Part shown: piece after piece, positions 12,084 through 24,900 of the stretch
Layout of the letters: every line of letters starts with the position of its first letter
How positions within the stretch are numbered: the stretch's first letter is position 1
Assembly: GCA_037447605.1 (NCBI GenBank)
Contig: CM074804.1
Span: 2,477,120 to 2,531,604, forward strand
Source: Zygnema circumcarinatum
Taxonomy: Eukaryota > Streptophyta > Zygnematophyceae > Zygnematales > Zygnemataceae
Direction: 5' to 3'
DNA: 54,485 nucleotides
Translations under genes and position numbers: made by a program
The notes under the pieces: model-generated
What the model was told of the DNA's origin: nothing
The model's database searches: none
The model's input: the letters and a program-made list of their open reading frames with translations, nothing else

Positions 12084-12475
12084 GGACCGTACAAGCCGTC
12101 GTCCCGCCCACTTGTTCTGCGGGTACCGGACAGAGTAAATGAAGTGCCAGCCGTACACCGACAGCGGAAATCGGGTGGGATCCAGTCGTTACAACTTGCT
12201 GTGAGCTGGAACGTACGGACGTTCGTACTGTCGTACGGGCCGGCGGGGGGGCCTCGCGGCGGCGGCCGTATTGAATCGCGAGGGAGTGGTCGCAGTGCAG
12301 TGGGAGGGGCGGCGGGGGGGGCGAGGAAAAAAAGAGTGGGAGGAAGAGGGACTGGGAGGGAGCGAGAGAGGGAAGGAGAGAGAGGGAGAGGCGGAGAGAG
12401 AGGTGGACAGGGAGGGAGGGAGGGAGGGAGGGAGGGAGGGAGGGAGAGAGGCGGAGTTGTGGGCGAGGGGCAGCC

Positions 12476-14511
12476 ATGGACGTCAGCCCCCCGAGGGTTC
12501 CGACGCGCAGCGAGGACACGGTCTCGGAGGAGGAGGGCACGGAGGGCGGGCAGAAGGTGAAGGGCCCGTGGAGCCGCGAGGAGGACGCGGCGCTGCTCCG
12601 GCTGGTCCAAAAGTATGACGCGCGGAACTGGCCGATGATCGCGCAGGGTCTCAAGGGCCGCTCGAGCAAGAGCTGCCGCCTGCGGTGGTGCAACCACCTG
12701 CATCCCGCGGTAGGCGCCTGCGTTGACCGGGGGTTGACTTGGGCTGAATTGGGTTGACTTGGATTGACTTGGGTTGGGTGGGGCTGGATTGAAGGGTCGG
12801 TTGGTTTGGATATGTGTGAGGGGGGTTTGGTTGGGAACAAGGGGAAACTGGGAGAAGATCTGTGGGAATGGAGGTAGGTCTATGGTTTCAGTTCCGTTAG
12901 AAATGTGGGATTTCGCAACTGATCTCCAAATTCCGTCTCTGTGTTGCGGAGGGCAGGTCAGGAAGGGGCCCTTCACGGAGGAGGAGCAGAAGAACATCGT
13001 TTTGGGTTATTTTGTGTATGGCACCAAATGGGCAAAAATCGCCAAAAAACTTCCTGGACGTACCGACAATGCCATTAAGGTACAACTTTTTTAGTATTGT
13101 TGTTTTTGCATTTGTACCTTTCCTTTCCTTTGGGGATGTAACTACATTTTTGTCAGATCTGACGTCTCCATGGTTGGTTCTGTGCTTTCATTTGATGCCA
13201 AAATTTGGTTCCACGTGTCCTGTTGGGTGCAACAGAACCACTGGCATGGAGCCTTGAAGAAAAAGTATCCGGAACTTCTCCGCAAGTATCAGGCCACAAA
13301 GGAGGTACGCAGAGCCGCCGCCTTCACTGTCCTCAGCAATGCTTCCTTAAATGGAAATGAAAAATCTGAAATCTGGGTCACAACAGTACCCTCCTTTTCC
13401 TTTCCTTCTCAGCAGGAACACGCGTCCTGTGCTTGTCTCTATGTGCTCTTCCCGTAATTCAACTCTAACGCACATTCATTCTGCTGTTTCTATGTGCCAG
13501 TTCTGCGAAGTCTCCGAATCGGACAACAGAAATTCCAAATCGCAAATGGAGCTCGAAGAGAGTGTCAAGACGGCCGACGAATCTTCCCAAGGCTCCGACA
13601 TTGTGGCCCTGAAACCGAGCTTGAGAGAGCCCCCCTCCTCCTCCTCCTCCCGCAGGGCCGGGTACGACCCCTTCGCGGCGTTACAGGAGCTCATTTTGAA
13701 GACTCCGAACGTCGTCAATTCGCCGAATGGCCTCCGCCCTTCGCAGTCGCTGCCGACTGTTTCGACGCATGGAAAGGGTCCAGTGTCGACGGACCTTCCA
13801 ACTGTCGGCAGTTACGTTCCACACATGGAGAGCTCTTCTTGCAGTTCGAAGAACGGAACTCGAACAGGAGGGGCCATGCTGCCTGAGAGTCAGATCGTCG
13901 GCGTCTTTACGGATTCGGCGAAAGGACCCAACATGGAGATGCTGAATTACTGCGATGAAGATGCGAGTTTTACATGGAACGGCTGTTGGACGGGAGACAT
14001 GGAACTCCCGGAGCTCCAATCCATGGACTCCAATTTGGCCGAACTTGAAGAGAGCGACTTCGCGACTTCCAATAACTCCATGTCTTCGCACTTCCTTTTG
14101 CCGCCCGATTTGGCTGAGGGGCTCTTAAACCCTGACTTTTTTGCGGAGTTCGATAACCCCCTGCCCGATTTGAGGGAGAGCGCCGCCTTTGAAGGAGCCC
14201 AGAACTCTAAAATCGCGAGCGATGGCTTCCCCCTTTTTTCCGATGCTCGTGAGGAGGGCGGATCCTCCCTCAGTTCGATGTGTTTTGCGGAACCCACGAG
14301 TGGTTTTGCGGGTAACGGAGACCCTAACTATTACGCCATGGAGGCGGAGGAGGGTTCAGATTCTCTGCCGAACTGCCATGGCGTCAGCCTGAGCTCATTT
14401 GGAGGGCTTCAGTTTGCGCAGAATCTGACGGCGGAGAAGCTCGCACAGGTCTCCACCCTCCTCGCCTTCATCGCCAGAAGTAGCGGCTTCAGCGACTTAC
14501 AGAGGGGCTGA
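12476..14511 (+). CDS. R2R3-MYB transcription factor (subgroup-22-like)
   Basis: This is a DNA-binding nuclear factor of 477 residues. Exons: 12476-12709, 12957-13079, 13236-13304 and 13501-14511, all joined in phase 0. R2 (residues about 28-78) has KGPWSREED, NWPMIA and SKSCRLRWCNHL, with its three regularly spaced tryptophans. R3 reads RKGPFTEEEQ, TKWAKIAKKLPGRTDNAIK and NHWHGALKKK, with Phe replacing the first Trp as usual in plant R3. RWCNHL..P and RTDNAIKNHW are closest to the MYB44/70/73/77 group. R3 shows KGPFTEEEQ where Arabidopsis members have an AFS.EED form. The 337-residue C-terminal exon is Ser/Glu-rich and acidic, with DMELPELQSMDSNLAELEES as a plausible activation segment. The start is the first ATG after a GA-rich leader. 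The family call is firm; the subgroup is likely. Confidence 0.9.
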
Positions 14512-15386
14512 AAGATGGGGCCATTTTTTAGGCCGACAAAGGCCCTTCCTTTTTTCCGAGCAAATTCTTTTGTCTCGATCGATCCTAAGCACATTTCAAT
14601 TCGTTCTTTTGGGCCTTTTTTTAGGGTTCCCTCGTGCACGCGTTCGAGTGGAGAGAACTTTAGGGGCCTTCTACGCGTAGTCGAAAGCAGTTTGGTTACA
14701 GTTCAGTCCAGTCAAGCGTTAGGTCAGCGACTCTGCAGGTGTCCACATGTCATCAGTCAGAGGTTACTTAGAACTGTGATTAAATTCTGTGCTTTAGTAA
14801 AAAAAAAATAGACATTGTTTCATATATTTTGAGAAACCGGTTGGACAGCTGCAGCCGGTTTCTGGTTTTTGGCTTCTCAAAACCAAGCTTTTTTAGGAGG
14901 AAAAGACGTCTCTCTTCAGGGAGAGACCCTTTTCCTTACTTTCTTATAAAGGAGTAAACAATTGTATGGTGCATAATATTTTATGATAAAATTTCCCATC
15001 ACTTCGTGATGTTATAGTTCAATAACCAATCTGGGATGGAATACCTTTCTTATACCAATATGGGATGAAGCCTCCATGTGCCAATGTAAATCGTGCATTG
15101 AGATATAATGTAAATTTATAACACATACACACACACACATATTCCTTCGCGATAAAATGAGATATTGGAACACCTTACAACGTAACATCTCGTTTACACT
15201 CGGATATACTGAGATACATTGGAATATGAACGGTTTTACTTTTGAGAGAACTAAATAATGTACAAAACTTTCAAGACAGAAAATAGAGGATACGTGCACA
15301 CTGACAATGCTCCATGCCCATACGACTCAGTCCCATCCTCCGTCGTGCTTTACGGTAAACGGGAGAACGGATCACGCCCACTCGTC
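14512..15386. other. convergent 3' flank of MYB and golgin genes
   Basis: This stretch is AT-rich without a recognisable gene. It holds the 3' ends of two convergent genes and an ACACACAC microsatellite near 15125. Confidence 0.6.
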
Positions 15387-18300
15387 CTACACTCCCAACG
15401 CTTTCTGTGCTGCCGCTAAGGCGAGAATTACAAACACAACCACATGGAGCCCCAGTACGTACACAACGATGAGCGATCTGACAAACGAGTTCCGTTGCAA
15501 CGCAGCGCCCGCATGGAGACTGAGAGCGTCCACAGTTCGAGCCACGCGTGCCATGCTCTCGGAAACGCCCCGTTCCGTTGATCTCGGACGAAACTTCCCG
15601 GAAGGATCGTCACCAGACTCGCTGCATTCCCACAGAAGCGCCACATTTGGATAACTCCATTAATTTCAAAATATTAAAATATTCAACAAAATTAACGCGC
15701 CCCTGAACAAAAACAGATAGAGAATGAACTAAAAAAAATACTGTTCCCTACGATAATCTTCATATAGAGGGAGAAAGAGAGGGAGAGGGAGAGGGAGAGG
15801 GAGAGGGAGAGGGAGAGGGAGAGGGAGAGGGAGAGGGAGAGGGAGAGGGGTGGAGAGGGAGAGGGAGAGGGAGAGGAGAGGGAGAGGGAGAGGGAGAGGG
15901 AGGAGGAGAGGGAGAGGGAGAGGGAGGAGGAGAGAGGTGGAGAGGAGAGGGAGAGGGAGGAGGAGAGGGAGAGGGAGAGGAGAGGGGAGAGGAGAGGGAG
16001 GGAGAGGGAGAGGAGAGGGAGAGGGAGAGGGAGAGGGAGAGGAGAGGAGAGGGAGAGGAGAGGGAGAGGAGAGGGAGAGGGAGAGGGAGAGGGGAGAGGG
16101 AGAGGGAGAGGGAGAGGGAGAGGGAGAGGGAGAGGGAGAGGGAGAGGGAGAGGGAGAGGGAGAGGGAGAGGGAGAGGGAGGGAGAGGGAGAGGGAGAGGG
16201 AGAGGAGAGGGAGAGGGAGAGGGAGAGGGAGAGGGAGGGAGAGAGGGAGAGGAGAGGGAGAGGAGAGGAGAGGGAGAGGAGAGGGAGAGGGAGAGGGAGA
16301 GGGAGAGGGAGAGGGAGAGGGAGAGGAGAGGGAGAGGGAGAGGGAGAGGGGTGAGGGAGAGGGAGAGGAGAGGGAGAGGGAGAGGGAGAGGGAGAGGGAG
16401 AGGGAGAGGGAGAGGAGGAGAGGGAGAGGGAGAGGGAGAGGAGAGGAGAGTGGTGGAGGGAGAGGGAGAGGGAGAGGGAGGAGGGAGGAGGAGAGGGAGG
16501 AAAGAGGGAGGGAGAGGAGAGGAGAGGGAGAGGGAGAGTGAGGAGGGAGAGAGAGGAGAGGAGGAGAGGGAGAGGGAGAGGAGAGGGAGAGGGAGAGGGA
16601 GAGGGAGAGAGGGAGAGGAGAGGGAGAGGGAGAGGGAGAGGGAGAGGAGAGGAGAGGAGAGGAGAGGGAGAGGGAGAGGGAGAGGGAGAGGGAGAGGGAG
16701 GAGGAGAGGGAGAGGGAGAGGGAGAGGGAGGAGGAGAGGGAGAGGGAGAGGGAGAGGGAGAGGGAGAGGGAGAGGGGAGAGGGAGAGGGAGAGGGAGAGG
16801 GAGAGGAGAGGGAGAGGGAGAGGGAGAGGGAGAGGAGAGGGAGAGGAGAGGGAGAGGGAGAGGGAGAGGGAGAGGGAGCAGTGGGAGAGAGGAGAGGGAG
16901 AGGGAGAGGGAGAGTGGAGAGGGAGAGGGAGAGGGGAGAGGGAGAGGGAGAGGGAGAGGAGAGGGAGAGGGAGAGGGAGGGAGAGGGAGAGGGGAGAGGG
17001 AGAGGAGAGGGAGAGGGAGAGGGGAGAGGGAGAGGGAGGGAGAGGGAGAGGGAGAGGGAGAGGAGAGGGAGAGTGGAGAGGGGAGAGGAGAGGGAGAGGG
17101 AGAGGGAGAGGGAGAGGGAGAGGGAGAGGGAGAGGGAGAGGGAGAGGAGAGGGAGGAGGAGAGGGAGAGGGAGAGGGAGAGAGAGGGAGAGGGAGAGGAG
17201 AGGAGGGCGAGGGAGCGGGAGAGGGAGAGGGAGAAGAGGGTACCGATTCAACCCATTTCCAGATGCTCCTGAACGAGCCAACTTGCTTCGTTTCAGTTCC
17301 ATTTCCGTCCCATCAACGGAATGCAACTGTTTCCGTGCTTCTTGAACTTTATCCAATCTAAGCTGCAGTCCCGCTCTCTCATTGGCCAAAGCCTCCGCCT
17401 GCGCCTGCATACCTCCAAGATGTCAACGATGGTCAACGCATTTACGCGCATACGAACGTAATTTTGAAAGTACTTTACATGCGCATGAAACGCATTGCGC
17501 TTCTACGGTTTACATATGTACAAGATGTATAGGGTTACAATTTACATATTCGACTTAAGGGTTATCTCAAGTCCGTTCTGATGCTTCACCTGCTTCACAA
17601 CGAGCTGCTCATTCAGTCCCCTCAATCGCCGCTCCAACTCCTTCTCCCTCTGGCCTGCGTTCTCCGTTCAGTTAAACAGAAATCCGTTAAGATCTCCATT
17701 CCGTCAAACCCTAATCTTGTTACAATAATAAAACAGAACCTTTTAACTTTTGCTTTAACCTAAACTCTAATGGCAACAAGTCTACGAAATAAAAGATGCT
17801 CCAAGTGATTGTGCTATGATTTTTTTGCCCCGAAAAAGTTCCTTCTGCAAGGGGCAGGCGAGACCTGTGGAGGGCCATCTGGCCAAGCTCTGCTGGTGTA
17901 GCTCCACCTCCCTCTCTAAAGTTACCAATTTCGCATCCCAGGCCGCCTAATAAAGTCACAACTTTCAAACAATATTTCAGTTTAATGCAGCAGACTCACA
18001 GGTGTAAAGATGCAATAAAAATGCAAAAAGAAAATGCACAAATTAGTTTCAATGGTTTGTGGGCCTATGCCGCAAAAACAAGAAAAAGACCCATTTTGTG
18101 ACATCTTTAGGGTTTCAAGAATTTTTGCTTTCCGTTTTTAGGGCAAAAAAAGTACCAACTCAAGTCGCTTGTTCCTGACGTCCTGCGACTCTCCGCTTGA
18201 GTGCCTCTCTCCCACTCTCCCTCCCTCACTCTCTCCCACTCCATCTCTCTCCTCTCCCTTTCCCCCTCCCACCCCCCCTCTCTCTCTCCCCTCCCTCACC

Positions 18301-21061
18301 CCTCCTTCAGCGCCTCCTCTATTGCTTTCCTGCCCCTTCCTCCCCCAACTCTCCCCTTCCACATGTTGCCGGTCACATGTTTCCGTTTCAGTTTCAGTAA
18401 CTTCCTCCACTTTCCGTTTCAGTTCCGCCGCCACTGCCTGCAATCTCTGCTCCGCTTCTTTCATTTCCTGCACAACCTCTCGCACCCTCCTTACCATGTT
18501 AAGGTTTTGAAATTCCCTTCTTGATTAAAGAACATTCAGGGCTTCTAAACCTCGCAATACACGAACTTTCAACGCCTTTTACACTTTTTAGGACTTTTAA
18601 GATGTCCTATGTTTCTTGAAGTTAGGGTTTTTAGGGTTTCTTATCTCACCCGTATTCGCGCCTCAAGCCTCTCTCCCTCGCTCGCTTTCTCCTCCGCGTG
18701 CTTTTCAGTACCTGCCAACGCTTTTGCGTAGGCCACATTTTCCGCTGCCAGCGAAGATTCTCGCATTTGTGACTGCCAAAGAAAATAAATGAAAATTAGT
18801 AAAATAAATGGAAATAAGTACAACTTGAGTGAAACTTGCTTCACATAAAGCATCAAAATTTTCCACAGAAGGAGCCTAAAATTTCAACCCTCTCACAAGA
18901 ATGGCGATCACAACACAACTTTACTGTAACCACAGACCGTGTGAGATTCCAGTCACAGTCCCTACCCTAAAAATCCTAAAGTTTTTATAAGACCTACTGC
19001 CTACACCCATTCATTTGGTGCGACACTCTGAACGCTCAGCCAATCTTCTCGCTAGATTCTTAAAAAGGAAATAATACATACCATAGCAGAACGCTGCATT
19101 AACATGACATGACACGTCACGAAAATATCATAACACCAATACTTCACAACATAACATACATTGGCATGGCATACAATGAATGATACCACATGCATGACGT
19201 GACGTGACGTGACATAAGCTTCTGAACGTTGTACAGAACAACAAAAGCACGTTTTTTTGGGTGTTTTAGGGTTTACATGCCATTGTTCGGGTTTCGAAAG
19301 GTTTTTCTCGAGCAGTGAAGTCGCACCTGAATCCTTGTCGCGGAGTGCGCGTTTCTCTCCCGTCCGTACGCGCCCTGCGCCGCCATGGCCTCCTCCCTCA
19401 ACTGCGCGAGCTCGCGCGCGTTCAGAGAGAGGAGGAGACCCGCCGACTGCTGCAGCCGCTCGACCTCGCCCGCCATGGCGGACACCTGGGAATATGGGGG
19501 CACATTGGAAAGGGGTTTCTGCGATTCAAAAAGGGGTAGATTTATTTATTTTATTTATTTATTTAGAAAAGCACTGTACGGGTTGGCGGGTTTTGAGGTT
19601 TCAAACTTGCCTTTGCTTCCACCTCGTTGGTTTGTCGTACCACGTCATCGAACTCCTTTCTTACGTCGCTCTGCTGCCACACTTCTCCCTCCATCTTCCT
19701 CCTCACAATCCTGAGATTCTCCAAAGAGAGAGAGGGGGCCTTTGCAGCAAATACTGCGCTTGAAATGTAGAGAGGGAGCTCCCAGGGAGGGATCACTCCT
19801 CCCTCGCTGCCTGCTGTGGAATATTGTGAAATGCTTCCTGCATAGATACATATAATATAATGACTGTTACTTCTATGAAACCTAATTTAAGCGTTATTTT
19901 GAAGCATGGTCTTCAAGTCTCCCAAACAACACCTTCAATTTTCAGATTAAAGCCGTCAAGACTTAAATACTATGACGATACGACATGATGACCACCCCAA
20001 CTCACAGTGAAGCAAGCGGGAGAGAGAGGAGAGAATGAAGGGGCAGGAAGTGAGTGAGTGGAAGGAGAAAGAAAAGGGCTGAGCGATGGGGGAAGGGAAG
20101 GAGAGAGCGGAGAGGGGAGGAGAGAGGGCAAGCAAGAGAAGGTGTGGAGAGGGGGAAGTCGCTTTCTCTCACCGTTCGTATTCGGAAGAGCCAACCGCAT
20201 GGTGCCACTTGGCACTTGCAAGATCGTCTGATTTGCAGCCGATCCTGCAGCATCTCCATCAAGAACTCCGAAATCTGCCGCCGGCAACTTCCAATCGCTC
20301 GCAAGGTCGCTTCCGTACCCGCTCAAGTCTGAAAGATGGCCGTCAGCCGCGGTCTCTCCCTCAGTCGCTACCTCCCTTCCAAGAGCCACCTTCCGCCGCC
20401 TGAAACGGAAAAAATGAGAAGAAAAAAGAAAACCGATGGATTTTTCAAAGATCATCGAATTACGATGGGTTAAGGGTAGAGATAAGAGTAGGGTTGGTGG
20501 TAGGATTAGGGTTACAGTTAGGGTTAGGGGTAGGGCTAGGGCTAGGACTAGGGTAGGGGTAAGCGATAGGGTTAGGGTTGGGGTATCCATGCGCCTCCAG
20601 CATATGCTTTCGTACATTCTCAACATTTGATATGTTTTCAGAAATTTTCAACATGTTTCTTTAAATAGCTTCTTTCTGTAGATGCATACAAAGGAGTACG
20701 TTTGGACAATGTTTTCAAAAGGGTCTCATAGTTCAGAAAGTCTCAGGCTTCATTGCTCTGAACCCTGGCAGGAGCTGCAAATTCAAATCCGTCATTCCAG
20801 TCAAAACTCAAACCACATGCAAACCCAAATCACCTCCAACCTTAACTCTTGAATCCCACAGGCCCCAAGCCTTTCACTCGCAAGACCCTGAGCCCTGCAG
20901 TCCAGCAACGATAAACCCCCCATACCCCAAAGCCCTAAATCCTAAAATTTAAACCCTGAAGCGTACCGGCGGCCCCTGTCGAGTCCCCCGTCGCTGAGAT
21001 GCGCCGCCGATTGGTCCACCTTCTCGAGCACGTCCGACGCCCACGTCAGAAAGTTCGCCAT
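15387..21061 (-). CDS. golgin-84-like Golgi coiled-coil protein
   Basis: This is a tail-anchored Golgi tether. Minus-strand exons: 21061-20967, 20399-20173, 19837-19641, 19485-19327, 18772-18650, about 18467-18402, 17946-17865, 17654-17590, 17404-17244 and 15621-15387. All phases agree, giving about 469 residues. The N-terminus [20 protein letters not shown] is the conserved golgin-84 start (compare AtGC1/AtGC2). Middle exons are heptad-rich; one ends in [12 protein letters not shown], resembling the family's E..HNATRMEV block. [19 protein letters not shown] followed by [17 protein letters not shown] matches the L..RLR.LT..LI.KQTQVE.LSSEKA.LQ.RLE segment. The last exon ends with a membrane anchor ([20 protein letters not shown]) and a short lumenal tail, as expected for golgin-84. 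At about 470 residues it is shorter than the roughly 670-710-residue Arabidopsis proteins, so an exon may have been missed. Exons 3 and 6 have uncertain ends. Confidence 0.8.
15768..17232 (+). repeat. GAGGGA hexanucleotide satellite array in golgin last intron
   Basis: About 1.46 kb is almost wholly purine on the plus strand, built from GAGGGA units with scattered GAGA, GGAGGA and GGGG variants. It fills the intron between golgin exons 9 (ends 17244) and 10 (starts 15621), so the pre-mRNA carries a CTCTCC polypyrimidine tract. Long open frames through it are repeat artefacts. Confidence 0.95.
20467..20585 (+). repeat. degenerate TTAGGG repeats in golgin intron 1
   Basis: Irregular GGGTTAGGGTTAGGG-type units lie within the intron at 20400-20966. 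On the golgin sense strand the C-rich form is read. Confidence 0.8.
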
Positions 21062-21605
21062 GGCTACCTCACACCCTATACCCTGAACCCTAAACCCTAA
21101 ACCGTAAATCCTAAACCCTGAACCCTAACCCTAAACCCTAACTTCAGCGGCCAATGCAAGCTCTGAACCCTGCGCTGCAGAGTCTTGGAAACGCAAGCCC
21201 TGCAGTGCGAGGTTTTCCGTGAGCACACGCCAGACTCTGCCACGTGGCCGTGCCGCGTGCGGCCTCTCGCTACGACTGACGTGGCACGCGTATAGCCTGC
21301 CACGTGGACGCTCGCCGATACAGTCCAAGCTCCCCATGGCTTTTGGGTTTGGGGCCGTACGGAGCCGTAACGCTGTTCTATGCTATTTTACGTGCGGAGC
21401 GTACGGAATATTGAGGCATACTGAGTATATCCGATACGAGAGATATGGGGGGAGAGGCAAAGCGTGGGCGCGCAACTCGCCTCCAGGTGGCAGATCGGAC
21501 GGCCAGAGATGTCTAGGGCATGCGACGACGGTCGAGATGCGGCCTTACTCAAATATGAAATTCAATTGTCGCCCAATCTTCACCCTTACACCTCTCTCTC
21601 CCTCT

Positions 21606-21662
<57 letters not shown>

Positions 21663-21964
21663 CCGTGTCCTCGCACCTCGTCCCGAATTTTCTAGTTTCC
21701 CTCACCCGTCCTCCGCCTCGCCTTCTCACTCTCTCTTTCGATTCTGCTTTCGTTCCTCTCCCTCTCCCCTCTCCTATTCCCTACCTGTGTCTCATTAAAC
21801 TCCTTTGACGGATGATTTAAAAAAAAAGCCAGTGAAAAGTAGACCTAGGGTTAGGGTCAGAGTCTGCGCCAGGGTCAGCATCGGCGTTCCCCTGTGCGCT
21901 TAGGGTTAACATCAGGTTTAGGGTTAGAATTAGGGTTAGGGTCTCTAAGGTCCTCCTGGTGAGC
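21062..21964. promoter_or_regulatory. bidirectional golgin/RAD51 promoter region
   Basis: The golgin gene (minus) and RAD51 (plus) start 903 bases apart. Telomere-type repeats lie next to each start: CCCTAAA units at 21068-21143 beside golgin, and TTAGGG units at 21841-21945 beside RAD51. Between them are CACGTG cores at 21241 and 21301 and a (TC)n run at 21606-21660. No other gene was seen. Short AAACCCTAA telo-boxes are known promoter elements of plant genes active in dividing cells; a similar role here is inferred. Confidence 0.55.
21606..21660. repeat. (TC)n microsatellite
   Basis: This is a near-perfect TC dinucleotide run of about 55 bases, in the intergenic space upstream of RAD51. 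Confidence 0.9.
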
Positions 21965-24900
21965 ATGGCCGCCATGGCGGGGTACGCCCCCGCGGAAGAG
22001 CAGCAGCAGCAGGAGGAGGAGGAGCAGCAGCCTGTTGGGCCCACTCCCGTTGAGGCTCTCGAGGTACACCCCATAGTTTGCTATATTTATTCCATTCGAT
22101 CGATCGCATTTTCTTCACTTATACCTACTTATCTGCATTTTTTCTTCGAAAACTTTATTTGACCTTTTTATCGATCGTAGAACTCTGCACTTTTAGAGTT
22201 TCACATTACTTTTCCCCTGTTTCCCTGCATTATTTGCCTTTCAAAATGTTGTTTTGGTCTTTATGGGTTAAAAAAGTATGCATTTTAGGGTTTCCAGCTG
22301 CATTCACTATTTTAGAGTTTCTCTGCTTTCTAGGTTCGTCAGTATTTGCATTCCTTCTTTCATGTTTTCCTTTTTCTTTTTTGCAGGCGCATGGTATTCC
22401 CGCTGCGGATTTGCGCAAACTGAAGGAGTTCGGAGTCCACACAATTGAGGGCGTTGCTTACATGTCGAAAAAGCAGCTCATTGTTATAAAGGGCATCAGC
22501 GAACAGAAAGCAGAGAAGCTTCTAGACGCAGGTAAACTTCCTTACACTTTTTTTTTTTTTTTTTTTTCCATTTGTAACTTATTTTGCTGTTGAAATCCGA
22601 TCCGACAGCCTGAAACTCATGTTGGTTTCGTGCAACCTACAAAGTCAATGAACTATTTGCAGGAACTCGCTCCTTGAGAAGAAGCCTTTCTTTAGTGAAA
22701 ATGGGTGTTGAAGAAGAAAAGTGGACTGAGAATAGGGTTTGGCTTTCCATCAGCTAACTGACTGACTGACTGACTGACTGACTGACTGATTAACGACCAA
22801 CTATCGCACTAGCGTACTTATAACTAAGCTAACGAACCATCGTAAGTCAAGTGACTAACTGTCTAACCCTTAACTAGTTTTGACAATGTTTTTGCAGCGC
22901 ATAAGTATGTCAACATTGGCTTCACGAGTGCGGCTCAGCGGTTCCTTCAGCGGAGCAATGTCATCCATGTGACAACTGGAAGTTCGGAGCTCGATAAGAT
23001 CCTTAACGGTGAGTTGAAAAGCTTCTAATTGTTGGATAAATGTGTAAAAAGCATGCATGCTTCAGTTTTGCAGATGCATATAAAGTCATGTCATGGTTTT
23101 CGGGCCCTGGGCGAGTCATTACGATACGGAGGGCTGCTGGTTGCAGGAGGATTTGAGACGGGTTCGATTACTGAAATTTACGGAGAATATCGAACAGGGA
23201 AAACCCAAATCTGTCACACTTTATGCGTCACATGTCAGGTGAACATTTCTCGAGCCTTGCTAACTCTGATTGCGGCTTTAAAGTGAGCTGAGCCGAGCTG
23301 ACTTTATTGAGGTGACGGGTTTTACTTTACATTTTCAGCTCCCTATTTCTCATGGAGGCGCTGAAGGGAAGGCGTTATATATTGACACGGAAGGAACATT
23401 TCGGCCGGAACGTTTGGCAGAGATTGCTCAGAAGTAAGTTTTTTTTTTCCTTTCTACCTTCAATCGCTATTAAAGAATATGAAAAAACTTGTAAAGAACC
23501 CAAAAACCTGACTTGCATCTACCCCCCTCTTTCATTTTTTCAGGTATAATATGGTGGCCCAGGATGTGCTGGACAATGTAGCATATGCACGAGCATATAA
23601 TTCGGAGCATCAAAGTAAACTGCTTCTCCAAGCAGCATCCATGATGATTGAAAGCAGGTGAGTTTCTAGGGTTTCGTGGTTTCTACATTTTTTATTTTTA
23701 AGTTTGTACACTTCCTTTTTCAATGTTTTCTTGAGGGTCTATCAGATCTTTCAAGTATGCCTACGACTGCTCCTCCTCCTCCTCCATAAAATGCATGACT
23801 TGTTACCTCAATGTATAACACTTGAAACCCTAGTTTTGAAGATTGAACATGTATGCATTCTTAACCATTCGCAACTCAACCATTGACCAAACTTGTTCTC
23901 GAAGTTGAGCTGAATAGTGGGAACGGGTTCTTTGTGTGAAGATTTGCCTTAGTTGTAGTGGATAGCGCCACAGCTCTGTATCGCGTGGACTACAGTGGGA
24001 GGGGGGAGCTTGCAAGCCGCCAATTACATTTGGGCCAATTTTTGAGAAGTTTGCAGAGACTGGCGGATGAGGTGAGAGAGGGCTTTCTCTCACTCTTGGA
24101 ATGGAAATGTTAAGATCGGGTGCCGAATGATCGGGTAACCGAATCTCCGGCAGTTTGTTTGTTTTATATTTTATTGAGCACTCGTGATTTAGAGTGCTCT
24201 CCTCTTCCCCTCTCTCCTTCTCTATCTCTCCCGCCCTCCCCCCTCCCATATCTCTCCCTCTCACGCGACCCCTCCCCCTCGTCGGAGAGAGACACATTCT
24301 GCACAAACACAGAGGGTCTCATGGTCTTTGTCATGCCCGGCTTCCCCTGAGTGCATTTTTGTCCGTCGTGACTTTGACCTCATCTTTTCCATGCTTCATA
24401 AAAAATGACTAAGTGCTGAACGGAAGCGGAAACGTGGGGCGGGGCCGGTTTCCATGCAGTTCAACATCGCGGTGGTGATGACCAATCAGGTGGTCGCGCA
24501 GGTGGATGCGATGCCGACCTTCGGAGGGCCCCAAGTGAAGCCCATTGGAGGGCACATCATGGCGCATGCGTCCACTACCAGGTACGATGGGAGAGAGGCA
24601 GAGGGAATGGGAGATTGAGAGGGAGACAGAGAGTCAGAGTGAGCGAGTGAGGAAAGAGGAGGGGCGGGGGAAGGGGACTGGGGGCTGAGGAGCGGAGGGG
24701 AGAGGCGAACAGGGGAAGAGGGGAGAGTGGAAGAAGGGAGGGAGGGGGGCTGAGGGGGGAGGGAGGCGGGGGGTGGGGAAGGGGGAAGGGCGGAAAGGGC
24801 AACGCAACGGCGGCGGAGGGGGAGGAGAGGGGTTGGAAGAGGAAGCGGGAGGAAGAGGTGGTGGGGGAGAGAGGGGAGGAGGAGAGGGGAGAGAGGAGAG

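Larger units (their letters stand above)
10354..12475. other. intergenic region upstream of the MYB gene
   Basis: No convincing gene was seen. It contains TGACTGACT microsatellite stretches (10863-10922), a tRNA-like B-box near 11088, a 23-bp minisatellite (11197-11312), a series of CACGTG/TGACGT cores (11374-12083) and a GA-rich leader (12310-12465) directly before the MYB start. Long open frames on both strands are GC-bias artefacts with no family resemblance. Confidence 0.6.

Noticed and set aside
11480-12997. 505-codon minus-strand open frame and 353-codon plus-strand frame before and over MYB
   Set aside because: No domain or compositional sign of a protein. The minus frame runs antisense through MYB exon 1, and GC-rich DNA lacks stops.
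15692-17410. Open frames of 500-570 codons on both strands through the GAGGGA array
   Set aside because: They translate only as Ser/Leu/Pro or Arg/Glu/Gly repeats and arise because the hexamer contains no stop. Only the first 161 bases of the minus frame (17404-17244) are a real golgin exon.
20467-21143. Telomere-type repeats considered as a chromosome end
   Set aside because: Units are degenerate, short, in both orientations and embedded between expressed-looking genes, so they are interstitial.
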